DNA of 64,000 nt from Bacteroidetes bacterium UBA4416. GTDB lineage: Bacteria > Bacteroidota > Bacteroidia > B-17B0 > Aurantibacillaceae. Positions 1 to 8,432 of this stretch are shown one piece after another. The notes under the pieces were generated by a model. The model ran no database searches, was not told the DNA's origin, and saw only the letters and a program-made list of their open reading frames with translations. How positions within the stretch are numbered: the stretch's first letter is position 1; each line of letters starts with the position of its first letter. The position numbers were made by a program, and so were the translations under genes. The stretch covers positions 40,986 through 104,985 of the forward strand of contig DGQK01000069.1 in the NCBI GenBank assembly GCA_002390745.1. Direction: 5' to 3'.

Positions 1-2
1 AT

Positions 3-89
3 GGCCTCGTGGAGTCCGACAATCAGAACAACACCATCACTACCTTTAAAAAACGCATGGACAGCATCAATCTCGCCAAAGATCATTGA
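3..89 (+). CDS. C-terminal end of a truncated CDS, product unknown
   Basis: Frame 3 is open from the window edge for 28 codons and ends in TGA. The visible tail is hydrophilic and ends in ..RMDSINLAKDH. It is followed about 60 bases later by a hairpin terminator, which fits a real gene 3' end. Too little protein is visible to name a family, and the call rests only on the open frame and the terminator. Confidence 0.4.
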   Translation, partial: GLVESDNQNNTITTFKKRMDSINLAKDH

Positions 90-151
90 GTTGATTTCCG
101 TTACAAGGCCCGGCAGTGCCTGCTCACAGCCACAATACCAAAAACCATAAA

Positions 152-190
152 AAAACTCAGAGCACCCGGCCCTGAGTTTTCGTTTTATTT
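152..190. terminator. Bidirectional rho-independent terminator
   Basis: A perfect 9-bp stem, AAAACTCAG (152-160) with CTGAGTTTT (172-180), has an 11-nt loop and a T-rich tail on the plus strand. The A-run on the left arm gives a U-run for minus-strand transcripts. It separates the truncated plus-strand gene from the convergent ABC-F gene, so it probably serves both. Confidence 0.75.
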
Positions 191-201
191 ATAAGTATGT
201 A

Positions 202-2130
202 TTAACTCAGCTTAGCGCTCAGCTCTTCCCACTTCGTCATCTCCGCTTCCAGCTCTTTTTTCAGCTTATTGTAATTGGTGAAAAAATGCGGGTCCTTGCT
301 CAGCGTTTCATAAGCTACCGGATCAGCCAGCTTCGTATCCAACAATTTAATCTCCGATTCAAGGCGCTCGATATTTTCCTCTGCCTTTTTTATCTGTGAT
401 TGGATCTGTGACTGCTGCTTTTTCTTTTCGGCAGCCTCAAAGTCGGAAGGAGTAGCTACCTTCTTTTCGGCTACCGGAGCCGCTTTCACCCCCGACTTAT
501 CCAGGTCAAGCTCGTTGAGGCGCTCCACTTTGCGTATCTCCATGAACTCCTTGATGTCGCACAAGTATTCTTTCACGTGGCCGTCTCTGAACTCGAACAA
601 GCGATCGCACATTCCGGTCATGAAATCCCTGTCGTGGCTTACCATCACGATGGTTCCTTCATAATCCAGCAAAGCCTGCTTTAAGATCTCTTTCGATTTG
701 ATATCGAGGTGGTTCGTAGGCTCATCGAGCAGCAACAGGTTATATGGCTCCAGTAATAGTTTACAAAGGGCCAGTCGCCCGCGCTCTCCCCCACTCAGCA
801 CTTTCACTTTCTTATCAATGTCGTCGCCCTGGAACAGGAAAGCGCCCAACAGGCTACGCACCTGCTTGCGCACATCGCCTACGGCCAGCTCGTCGATCGT
901 TTCGAATACCGTTTTATCGAGATTCAGTTTTTCCTCCTGGTCCTGCTCGAAGTAACCCATCAACACGCTGTGCCCCAGCTGCACGACCCCGTCAAACGGG
1001 ATTTTTTTGGCGATCATCTTCATCATCGTCGATTTCCCCTCACCGTTCCTGCCTACCAGGCCGATCTTCTCTCCTTTGGTAATGATGAAATTCGCATCGG
1101 AGAAAATTTGCTTCTCACCGTATTTTTTTCCGGCATGCTCTGCCGTGATGACAATTTTACCGCTGTGCGCAGGTGCCGGAAAGCGAAAGCGCACCGCTGC
1201 CGTATCCACATCGTCCACCTCCACACGCTCCATCTTATCGAGCTTCTTGATCAGGGATTGGGCAAAGGCTGCTTTACTGGCTTTGGCGCGGTTCTTATCG
1301 ATCAGTGTTTCGTACTGATTAATGATACGTTGCTGGTTCTTGGCGGCATTCTCCTGCTGTTCCCTGCGTTCCTTGCGCAGTTCGAGGTAATGCGAATAAT
1401 TGGTGCGGTAATCGTAGATCTTCTGGTTCACGATCTCAATCGTCCGTTTGGTTACTGTATCCAGGAAAGTTTTATCGTGGCTGATCAGCACCACCGCTCC
1501 CGGAAACGTTTCCATAAATTCTTCCAGCCATTGGATCGCTTCGATATCCAGGTGATTCGTCGGCTCATCGAGCATCAGCACATCCGGGCGTTGCAACAAG
1601 AGTTTTGCCAGCTCAATGCGCATCCTCCAGCCACCGCTGAACTCCGAGGTCTGGCGGTTGAACTCTTTACGTTCAAAACCAAGGCCTCGCAGGATCTTCT
1701 CGATCTCTTCCGTGGTATTGGAAGCTCCCACTACATCGAGGCGTGTATTGATATCCGTGAGGTCCTCGATCAGCTTCATGTAAGCGTCGCTTTCATAATC
1801 GGTACGCGTTTCCAGCTGATGGTTGATATCGTCAAGGCGGGCCTGCATCTCCTTGATCTCCGCAAAAGCGCTCTCGGTTTCTTCAAACACCGTGCGCCCG
1901 TGCTGATGCGTCATATCCTGCGGCAGGTAACCGATTTTACACTCTTTAGGAATGGTCACCTCGCCTTTTGTAGGACTCTGGATACCTGCCAGCAATTTCA
2001 ACATGGTACTTTTCCCTGCACCATTTTTGCCTGCCAGACCGATCCTGTCCTTAGGATTGATCAAAAAAGAAACGTTATCGAATAAGTTAAAGCCTCCGAA
2101 AGAAACCGTAACGCTGTTAATAGAAACCAT
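202..2130 (-). CDS. ABC-F family ATP-binding protein
   Basis: A 642-residue cytoplasmic protein with two ABC ATPase domains in one chain and no membrane segments. This is the hallmark of ABC-F proteins, which act on ribosomes during translation instead of transporting solutes. Domain 1 has Walker A GKNGAGKST (about residues 35-43), signature SGGWRMR and Walker B LMLDEPTNHLD. Domain 2 has Walker A GRNGEGKST, signature LSGGERGR and LLLLDEPTNHLD. The segment between the domains is charged and helical, as expected for the P-site tRNA-interacting linker. The C-terminal 90 residues are Lys/Glu-rich and predicted coiled coil, as in Uup/YheS-like members. It is monocistronic, with its own -7 box upstream (2162-2169) and a terminator downstream. 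The exact subfamily cannot be fixed by eye. Confidence 0.93.
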   Translation of the reverse strand: MVSINSVTVSFGGFNLFDNVSFLINPKDRIGLAGKNGAGKSTMLKLLAGIQSPTKGEVTIPKECKIGYLPQDMTHQHGRTVFEETESAFAEIKEMQARLDDINHQLETRTDYESDAYMKLIEDLTDINTRLDVVGASNTTEEIEKILRGLGFERKEFNRQTSEFSGGWRMRIELAKLLLQRPDVLMLDEPTNHLDIEAIQWLEEFMETFPGAVVLISHDKTFLDTVTKRTIEIVNQKIYDYRTNYSHYLELRKERREQQENAAKNQQRIINQYETLIDKNRAKASKAAFAQSLIKKLDKMERVEVDDVDTAAVRFRFPAPAHSGKIVITAEHAGKKYGEKQIFSDANFIITKGEKIGLVGRNGEGKSTMMKMIAKKIPFDGVVQLGHSVLMGYFEQDQEEKLNLDKTVFETIDELAVGDVRKQVRSLLGAFLFQGDDIDKKVKVLSGGERGRLALCKLLLEPYNLLLLDEPTNHLDIKSKEILKQALLDYEGTIVMVSHDRDFMTGMCDRLFEFRDGHVKEYLCDIKEFMEIRKVERLNELDLDKSGVKAAPVAEKKVATPSDFEAAEKKKQQSQIQSQIKKAEENIERLESEIKLLDTKLADPVAYETLSKDPHFFTNYNKLKKELEAEMTKWEELSAKLS

Positions 2131-2161
2131 TTGTTATGAAAAATAATGAATTTTAAGGCCG

Positions 2162-2169
2162 CAAAGATA
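2162..2169 (-). promoter_or_regulatory. Bacteroidota -7 promoter box for the ABC-F gene
   Basis: The minus strand reads TATCTTTG, an exact match to the Bacteroidota sigma-A -7 consensus TAnnTTTG, about 30 nt upstream of the ABC-F ATG. A clear -33 TTTG was not found. Confidence 0.6.
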
Positions 2170-2292
2170 CGGAATTTAGCGATTGGTTGGTGCAGAAGCG
2201 CAATGTATCCGTTTTGATTTCTGCTTTATGTGAGCGCCCGGCAGGCTGTAGAGTTTATCCCAACGCCGGTCGGGGGCTCCGCTACGATGCCG

Positions 2293-2321
2293 TTTTTCGT
2301 CAGGAGGTGTCGTGACGAAAA
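2293..2321. repeat. Intergenic inverted repeat (CGTCA/TGACG type)
   Basis: TTTTCGTCA (2294-2302) pairs perfectly with TGACGAAAA (2313-2321) across a 10-nt spacer in the GC-rich 228-bp gap between the ABC-F and glycosyltransferase genes. It could end the glycosyltransferase transcript, but it shares a CGTGACG core with the palindrome at 58640-58661. I therefore read it as a small dispersed repeat. Confidence 0.5.
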
Positions 2322-2358
2322 GAACTAAGCCCTGCATATCCCTGGCGTCGGGTGCCCC

Positions 2359-3534
2359 TTACACGTTCCTTTTCGGAGGCTCCCAGGCGCTTTCGTTGCT
2401 GGAAGAAATGAAGCGGAAAAAGCCTACAAACAGGGCCGCATTCATCAGGATAAAATGCCCCAGGGTATTTACGATAGGCAGTTTTACCTTCACCTTTTCG
2501 AGGTAAACTGTGAGCAGCGGCAATACCACCAACAAGGAGTATGACAGCATCACCACAAAAAACCAGGGGTAATAAAAAGAGATGCACACCGCCATGAAAA
2601 AGGAAATGATGAGGGCAAAGGGCGTAAACCAACGCAGCACCTTGTGCGACAGAAATGCAAAGCCAAAGCCTTTGTACGGCGGGAATAAGAGATTTTGATA
2701 ATAATACAGGTTCCTGAAATTGCCCAGCGAGATCCGCACCTTACGCCTGAACTCGATCATGGGTGCATCGTTCACATCTTCATAGCACAGCGCCTCCGGC
2801 TCAAACAACACCTTACCTTTTTTGGAGATCACTGCCAGGGTAATAAAAAAATCGTCCATCAAAAAGCCGTCCGGCACTTTCACGAAGCTTCGTTTCCTGA
2901 TCGCGTAGCAACCGCCCTCTACGCCTACCACCATGCCATATACCTGGCTTTCGTGAAACTTCAGCTGATTTTCGAAATTCATGTAATGGATCTCCTGGGC
3001 GGAGATACCTTCGTTATGCGGCGAAAATTTTTTGATGTTGCCGCACACCATCTCGGCGTCTTTCTTCAGGAGATTATACACAAGTGCCTTAATGGTAAGA
3101 GGTTCGAAGAACACGTTGGCATCCGTAAAGATCAGGTGTTCGCCGGTGGTAAGATCTACCAGCTCATTGATGATTTTCAGTTTTCCGGAGCGCCCCGTTT
3201 TTTCGATCAGCCTCACAGAGGCAACGGAATCTGCATACTCGCGAATAATAGAATTGGTGGCATCCGTGGAGTGATCGGAGCCGATGAGGATCTGTAGCTT
3301 CTCCTTCGGGTAATCGGAATTGAGGATGGACTCCAGCTTTCGGCGGATCACCTTCTCCTCATTATACACAGAAAAAACAACGGTTACAAGAGGCCATTCA
3401 CTCACGGAGCCATAATCGTTTTTCACATAAGCCACCCTGCGCGCTTTCTGCTTCATCAGCCAGGGAAAGATTCCGTAGCTGAACAGGGGAACCAGGAGAC
3501 AAAGAGCAAACACGACGACCAGGAAAACTGCCAT
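2359..3534 (-). CDS. Membrane-anchored family 2 glycosyltransferase
   Basis: 391 residues. An N-terminal hydrophobic segment (about 1-25) is followed by a GT-A catalytic domain: VTVVFSVYNEE near residue 50, GSDHSTDAT near 85 and the DxD-like FTDAN near 136-140. An acidic MDDFF segment comes later, then RRKVR in the place of the usual QxxRW. Three or more hydrophobic segments close the protein (about 300-385). This is the layout of processive or polyisoprenol-using GT2 enzymes that build surface polysaccharide. The nucleotide-sugar donor and acceptor are not evident. It starts 12 nt after the mqnE stop, so both are probably on one transcript. A related protein is encoded at 56017-57159. Confidence 0.88.
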   Translation of the reverse strand: MAVFLVVVFALCLLVPLFSYGIFPWLMKQKARRVAYVKNDYGSVSEWPLVTVVFSVYNEEKVIRRKLESILNSDYPKEKLQILIGSDHSTDATNSIIREYADSVASVRLIEKTGRSGKLKIINELVDLTTGEHLIFTDANVFFEPLTIKALVYNLLKKDAEMVCGNIKKFSPHNEGISAQEIHYMNFENQLKFHESQVYGMVVGVEGGCYAIRKRSFVKVPDGFLMDDFFITLAVISKKGKVLFEPEALCYEDVNDAPMIEFRRKVRISLGNFRNLYYYQNLLFPPYKGFGFAFLSHKVLRWFTPFALIISFFMAVCISFYYPWFFVVMLSYSLLVVLPLLTVYLEKVKVKLPIVNTLGHFILMNAALFVGFFRFISSSNESAWEPPKRNV

Positions 3535-3546
3535 ACTCAGAAGATC

Positions 3547-4689
3547 TTAGTTTTCCGAATAATCCTTGACAACATGGTATAAGGTATCCCTTTCCACCGG
3601 TGTTCGTTTCACCTGTTTGATCAGCTCTACCAGTTGCTGGGTCGTCAGCTTGGGATTCTGCTCTTCTGCTCCGGCCATGCTGTATATTTTCGTGGTATCG
3701 TCGATGGTGCCATCGATATCATCCACACCGAAGTTGAGCGAAAGCTGAGCCGTGTTACGGCCAATCATAGCCCAGTATGACTTAATGTGATCGAAATTAT
3801 CGAGATAAATACGGCTGATCGCATAATTACGGAGGTCTTCGATCACACTTACTTCAGGCACATCCGACATTTGATTGTTTCCGTTCCTGAACTTTAACGG
3901 AATAAAAGCATTAAAGCCTCCTGTCTTATCCTGGAGCTGCCTCAGGCGGTCCATGTGATCGACCCTGTGGGCAAAGGTTTCGATGTGCCCGTAAAGCATG
4001 GTAGCATTGGACTGCATTCCCAGCTTATGCCACTCCTCGTGGATGGCCAGCCACTCTTCAGCGCTGCATTTTCCACCTGCAATTTTATCGCGGATCTCTT
4101 TATCGAAGATCTCGGCGCCACCGCCAGGCATAGAGTCCAGGCCGGCTTCCTTCATGATCTTCATCCCTTCTGCATAGCTTACTTTCGCTTTTTTAAAAAT
4201 ATAGTGAAGCTCTACCGGAGTCAGGGCTTTGATGTGAAGCTCAGGGCGGTGCTTTTTGATGGCTTTAAACAGCTCCGTATAAAAGGCGAGATCCTGCTTC
4301 GGGATCACGCCGCCGGTCATGTGCACTTCCGTTACTTCCTTGCCATCGTACTGCTTAATGATGTCCAGCATTTGCTCTATGGACAGCTCCCAGCCTTCCG
4401 AGCGCTGCTTGATGAGGCGCGAATAGGCACAAAAGGAGCAGGTGTACACGCAGATATTGGTTGGCTCCACATGAAAATTACGATTGAAATACACCAGGTT
4501 GTTATTTTTTTTCTCCCTTACAAAATTGGCTAAGGTGCCCAGGTACGACAAGCTTCCGTGCTCATAGAGGTAAACACCTTCATCAAAAGAAATACGCTCT
4601 CCGGCAAAGACCTTGCCGGCAATGGCTTTTAGTTCCCTGTCGATACGTTCCGACTGTGCAATCACTTCCTGTGGATTTTCCATAATCAT
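3547..4689 (-). CDS. mqnE: Aminofutalosine synthase (radical SAM, futalosine menaquinone pathway)
   Basis: A radical SAM enzyme of about 380 residues. The 4Fe-4S/SAM motif CVYTCSFC (CxxxCxxC) follows the MqnE-like HVEPTNI segment, and HMTGGVIP, LTPVELHYIF and MPGGGAEIF are typical of the MqnE/MqnC/CofH group. MqnE joins a chorismate-derived enolpyruvyl benzoate to SAM to make aminofutalosine, the first unique branch of the alternative menaquinone route. Full length agrees with MqnE; MqnC is shorter in its N-terminal part. The frame extends to 4719, but the -7 box at 4695-4702 lies inside that extension, so I chose the ATG at 4689. The ATG at 4683 is an alternative. It is followed by the glycosyltransferase gene after 12 nt. 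Confidence 0.9.
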   Translation of the reverse strand: MIMENPQEVIAQSERIDRELKAIAGKVFAGERISFDEGVYLYEHGSLSYLGTLANFVREKKNNNLVYFNRNFHVEPTNICVYTCSFCAYSRLIKQRSEGWELSIEQMLDIIKQYDGKEVTEVHMTGGVIPKQDLAFYTELFKAIKKHRPELHIKALTPVELHYIFKKAKVSYAEGMKIMKEAGLDSMPGGGAEIFDKEIRDKIAGGKCSAEEWLAIHEEWHKLGMQSNATMLYGHIETFAHRVDHMDRLRQLQDKTGGFNAFIPLKFRNGNNQMSDVPEVSVIEDLRNYAISRIYLDNFDHIKSYWAMIGRNTAQLSLNFGVDDIDGTIDDTTKIYSMAGAEEQNPKLTTQQLVELIKQVKRTPVERDTLYHVVKDYSEN

Positions 4690-4694
4690 AAGGG

Positions 4695-4702
4695 CAAAGG
4701 TA
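4695..4702 (-). promoter_or_regulatory. -7 box abutting the mqnE start
   Basis: The minus strand reads TACCTTTG, matching TAnnTTTG, and ends 5 nt before the ATG at 4689. This decides against the longer frame start and predicts a leaderless or nearly leaderless mqnE transcript. Confidence 0.6.
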
Positions 4703-4783
4703 GGCAAATGTCTATACATTCAGGCAATTTTCCACCTTTTGTCCTGTAAAACAAATGAACAGCGCTTTTGTTAAGGGCATAAA

Positions 4784-4817
4784 AAAATCCCGCCACAATA
4801 AACCGTGGCGGGATTTT
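4784..4817 (-). terminator. Strong terminator of the T9SS gene at 4839
   Basis: A perfect 13-bp stem, AAAATCCCGCCAC (4784-4796) with its complement (4805-4817), has an 8-nt loop. The A-run on the plus strand provides the U-run for the minus-strand transcript. It lies 22 nt after the stop of the T9SS protein. Confidence 0.85.
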
Positions 4818-4838
4818 GTGAATCAATTCATGGTGAGC

Positions 4839-7040
4839 TTATTGTTTGACCATACGGCCGATTTTCACCGGCTGGTCAGCTTTAAGCACTTTGAAGATAT
4901 ACACACCGCTCGACAGGGCTGCTGTGTTCACGATGGTATGCTCAGTGTTCAGGTTTTGCGAAATAACCAGTTTACCTAATGCATCATAGATCTGAACAGA
5001 GGCGTTAGACGCTAACTCTGAAGAAACCGCGATGTTCAGGATACCGCTGTTAGGATTCGGATATACATTCACAGAAGCTCCGGCTAACTCTTCGATGCCT
5101 GTTGCTACAGTGCAGGTGATCACAGAGAGAGAGATGCTGGCTGTGCCGATGCAGGAACCGTTGGCAGTTCCTACGGAATAGGTGGTTGTGGTTGTTGGGC
5201 TTACCACGATCACCGGTGTGGTCGCAAAAGTTGACCACAGGTAACCTGTACCGTTGCCGGTAGCAGTTAAGGTTGCGGAAGAGCCTGAGCAAACAGTTGT
5301 TGTAGAAGAGCTTACTGAAACAGTTGGATTCGGAGTAACAGATACCGCTACCGTTTTAGTATCAGCACAGCCGGAGGTTGTACCCATCACGGTATATGTT
5401 GTAGAGCTGGTTGGATTGGCAGTAACCGTAGAAGTGGTTGCTCCGTTTGGCATCCATGAATAGGTTGTAGCGCCTGAAGCAGTGAAGGTAACGGCTGAGC
5501 CGCTGCACACAGAGCTTGTAGAAGCTGCCACAGAAACAGACGGAATTGCATTCACGTTTTGGGTAACCGTTGTAGTCGCTGTACCGCAGGAAGAAGTGCC
5601 TGTAACGGTATAAACCGTGGTTGCAGCAGGAGTTGCTACGACAGAACCGCCGTTAGCAGAGCTCAGCGCTCCGGCAGGAGCCCAGGTATAAGTTGAAGCG
5701 CCTGATACCGTTAAGGTAGAGGACTGCCCTGCACAGATCGCTGTGCTCGAACTGGCAGCGTTGATCACAGCCACAGCAGATACCGCAACGTTAGCCGTTG
5801 CTGTCGATGTACCACAGGCATTGGTTCCGGTAACTGAGTAGCTTGAGTTCGAAGACGGAGAGAACGTAGCCGAAGCGGTAGACTGACCACCCTGCCATGC
5901 ATACGTCGTAGCGCCGGAAGCTGTCAGCGTAGCCGTTGCGCCTGTACAAATCGTAGAAGATGCCGGAGAGATCATGACTGTAGGTTGAGCAACAACAGTG
6001 ATTGGAGTTACTTTTCTGTCTATACAGTTAGGAGCGTAAGACCAGGCGTAGGATTTAACGATCAGTGAATCATTGAATGTTCCGGTGCCTGTATAATTAT
6101 GATTCTGGTTCTTATTGGTAAGACGGCCCGTACCGTCGCTGAAATTCCATACATATACAGAATCCAGGCCGGTAGCAGGAATAGCCCATTTTTTGCAGAA
6201 GCGTGACACGTTAAACATGTAATTTTCGGCAACAGCGGAATTGATGGACGTATTGCTGCACACTAAGGTGTTGGTAATACACATCGGCGATGCCGGAGTT
6301 GCCACGTAATCTGCGGTCATGTTATACGAATAGATCGGGAAAGCGATCGGCTCGTAATCCGCTGTTGGGGTAGCAGTACCACCGAAAGCCGCATTCATCG
6401 TATACCATCCGCCCAAAGTTGGGAAGTTGGCATAGCCTCTTCCTTCACCAAAATTGTTGGTAGCGGCGGTAGGCGTATTGGCCGGGGCCATATAAATGGA
6501 TAGCGTTTGTGTGGTCGCGCTGTAATCAGCCCTTACTACCACAGCGAAATTACCTGTAATAACCCTTGGAGTTCCAATGGTGCCATAATAGTATTTAGCG
6601 ACGTTAACCCCAAGAGACATGGAGTCAATTTTTGTCGTTGGCTGACCTGTACCATTTACGTTATATAAATACGCTTTGGTAGGCACCGTAATAGTTGTGT
6701 TGGTACACCTGGCAACAAAGCCTAAGCCGGTTACGGTAATAGTTCCTGTATTAGGGTATGAATATCCCAAAGAAACACCTCCATTTTGAGCCGGGTTTGA
6801 AGGGTAAGTCACATAGTTCTGTGACGGATTTTTGTAATAATTTTTAGTATCCACATAATAGTTTGTATCCACGCAATTGGCAGTAGCTACAGTTAAGCCA
6901 CCTTTGTGTAACTGGCTGGTTGTAGCGAAATGTCTGCCCGTGAACGGCTCAGCCGGTTGAACCTGGCTGTTAAGTTGTGCCTGCATGCCCGTTAGAGAAA
7001 CCGTGGCAATCGCACCTGTAAGTAGTATTTTTTTTATCAT
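4839..7040 (-). CDS. Secreted T9SS type A protein with PKD and Ig-like repeats
   Basis: 733 residues. A signal peptide (about 1-22, ending MQAQ) is followed by a unique N-terminal region to about 250 and a PKD-like stretch (SVYVWNFSDGTGRL, near 295). Then come four or five Ser/Thr-rich Ig-like repeats of about 75 residues, each with the pattern (I/V)CxGxxxTLTxSGAxTYxW..PxxxTTYxVxGTxxCG. The last 75 residues (VYPNPNSGILNIAV.. GVYIFKVLKADQPVKIGRMVKQ) match the type A T9SS sorting domain, which directs secretion across the outer membrane and is then removed. The function is unknown; adhesin-like architecture is an inference. The neighbouring gene at 7242 has the same orientation and its own terminator. 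Confidence 0.9.
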   Translation of the reverse strand: MIKKILLTGAIATVSLTGMQAQLNSQVQPAEPFTGRHFATTSQLHKGGLTVATANCVDTNYYVDTKNYYKNPSQNYVTYPSNPAQNGGVSLGYSYPNTGTITVTGLGFVARCTNTTITVPTKAYLYNVNGTGQPTTKIDSMSLGVNVAKYYYGTIGTPRVITGNFAVVVRADYSATTQTLSIYMAPANTPTAATNNFGEGRGYANFPTLGGWYTMNAAFGGTATPTADYEPIAFPIYSYNMTADYVATPASPMCITNTLVCSNTSINSAVAENYMFNVSRFCKKWAIPATGLDSVYVWNFSDGTGRLTNKNQNHNYTGTGTFNDSLIVKSYAWSYAPNCIDRKVTPITVVAQPTVMISPASSTICTGATATLTASGATTYAWQGGQSTASATFSPSSNSSYSVTGTNACGTSTATANVAVSAVAVINAASSSTAICAGQSSTLTVSGASTYTWAPAGALSSANGGSVVATPAATTVYTVTGTSSCGTATTTVTQNVNAIPSVSVAASTSSVCSGSAVTFTASGATTYSWMPNGATTSTVTANPTSSTTYTVMGTTSGCADTKTVAVSVTPNPTVSVSSSTTTVCSGSSATLTATGNGTGYLWSTFATTPVIVVSPTTTTTYSVGTANGSCIGTASISLSVITCTVATGIEELAGASVNVYPNPNSGILNIAVSSELASNASVQIYDALGKLVISQNLNTEHTIVNTAALSSGVYIFKVLKADQPVKIGRMVKQ

Positions 7041-7187
7041 GTTAAAAGGTTTTTATAGGAGTACAATATATAACAAAATTCGGCATAAAAAAATCTTTAT
7101 GAGCGCCAGTTTATCAGAATCACCCCATGAAAAGCCGGTATTTATCGACAAACACTTCTTATCTTTTTGATTTACAAAACCATACAA

Positions 7188-7219
7188 AAAAGGCCCTCTG
7201 TTTGCACAGAGGGCCTTTT
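7188..7219 (-). terminator. Strong terminator of the T9SS gene at 7242
   Basis: A perfect 14-bp stem, AAAAGGCCCTCTGT (7188-7201) with ACAGAGGGCCTTTT (7206-7219), has a 4-nt loop, 23 nt after the minus-strand stop codon. It is A/T-flanked on both sides, so it could work in both directions. Confidence 0.88.
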
Positions 7220-7241
7220 AACACTAAAAATGAGGAATGTA

Positions 7242-8243
7242 TTATTTGATCACCGTCAGTTTGCTGAATGCCTGGGCATTGTTCGCTTTAACGCTGTACA
7301 TATAGATACCTGCATTTAAAGAAGAAACGTTAATATTTGCGCTGTGGCTGCCGCTTTGCAGGTTTTCCAGCTTCAGGTTTTCCACCTGCTTGCCAGTCAC
7401 GTCAAATAAAGCAATTTCTACATTTCCTGCCTGAGCCAGGTTAAAGTTAATGTTTACTTCCTCTTTTGCAGGATTAGGGAAAGCCGGAGATAAGCTCAGG
7501 CCGTCTTTGCTGATTTCTTTTACATTAACGTCAAGCTGCTCTGCAGTTACGATCGGGAAGATACCGAGGTCAGTGGTAAGGTTCCAGCCGGCTTTCATTG
7601 TACCCCAGGCATTGGTGTTGTCCTTATCCCATGCAGAAAGCGTTGAAGTAGAAGCACATCCGTTAGCAGACTGAGCCAAACCGAGGGTATCCTGTCCTGC
7701 ACCTGAAAAATCAGCTGACACGAAGAAAGCGCTGGTTGTTAAAGACACAGGCGTTGTAAAGTTGAAGATGTTTGCGGTGTAAGAACCTGCTGTTAAAGTA
7801 GAGATGGTTTTGGTATCACTGGTTCCCAGTAAAGCTCCCGGAGTTCCGGCATTGTCAGCATATACTTTTACGGTCATAACACCTGTTCCCGGTCCGCCCG
7901 GTTTTTTTACACCAATGAATAAAGATACCTGGCTGATAGTGCCTGGAAGCATTAAGCTCTGATCAGCAAGGTTATAACGCATTGCTTTTTCCTTGTCGCC
8001 ATAGCGGTTGTTTCCTGATACATAACCACCTGTAACACTCGTAGATCCTGCTCCGTATACTGTAATTGTACAGGTGCTGTTTGTAAAAGAACCTGGGATA
8101 AACGCCGTGGTAGTCGGAGTTAAAGCGCCCACTGCCATGTTCTGAGGCTTAGTGATGGTCATTAACTCTGTAGCTGTTTTAGTTTGTTGTGCACTGAGGC
8201 TAAGCCCCAGAGCCAATGATGCAAATAAGTAAATTTTCTTCAT
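7242..8243 (-). CDS. Secreted T9SS type A protein, function unknown
   Basis: 333 residues. There is a clear signal peptide (MKKIYLFASLALGLSLSAQ). A beta-rich central part resembles the jelly-roll style of many Bacteroidota secreted proteins (QVSLFIGVKK, MTVKVYADNAGTPG, FVSADFSGAGQDTLGLAQS). The last 75 residues (LSPAFPNPAKEEVNINF .. GIYMYSVKANNAQAFSKLTVIK) are a type A T9SS sorting domain. No catalytic motif is visible. The product should be exported by Sec, then cross the outer membrane by T9SS and be anchored or released after CTD cleavage. It is monocistronic, with a 190-bp AT-rich divergent spacer to the giant gene. Confidence 0.88.
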   Translation of the reverse strand: MKKIYLFASLALGLSLSAQQTKTATELMTITKPQNMAVGALTPTTTAFIPGSFTNSTCTITVYGAGSTSVTGGYVSGNNRYGDKEKAMRYNLADQSLMLPGTISQVSLFIGVKKPGGPGTGVMTVKVYADNAGTPGALLGTSDTKTISTLTAGSYTANIFNFTTPVSLTTSAFFVSADFSGAGQDTLGLAQSANGCASTSTLSAWDKDNTNAWGTMKAGWNLTTDLGIFPIVTAEQLDVNVKEISKDGLSLSPAFPNPAKEEVNINFNLAQAGNVEIALFDVTGKQVENLKLENLQSGSHSANINVSSLNAGIYMYSVKANNAQAFSKLTVIK

Positions 8244-8424
8244 CGTGTGTTTGTTTTTTTAATTATGATTGAGTTATTAAATGATTTAACGCGCCAAACA
8301 TACAATAACTTTCCATATATCAAAAACCGTTTGGAAAAAAAAGATCAGTGCTTTACTATTTTTTGGAAAATTATGTAAATATTTAAGAATTAGCATCTTT
8401 ATCCTAAACATTTAGTTTTTTTCG

Positions 8425-8432
8425 TAAATTTG
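8425..8432 (+). promoter_or_regulatory. -7 box at the 5' end of the giant TPR-PD40-SPOR gene
   Basis: TAAATTTG matches TAnnTTTG exactly within a very AT-rich spacer. It overlaps the first possible TTG start at 8430. If this box is used, the message begins near 8437-8440 and translation must start further downstream. Confidence 0.5.

Noticed and set aside
970..2085. A 371-codon plus-strand frame opposite the ABC-F gene
   Set aside because: It is antisense to a gene with complete Walker, signature and linker motifs; the antisense translation has no family-like features.
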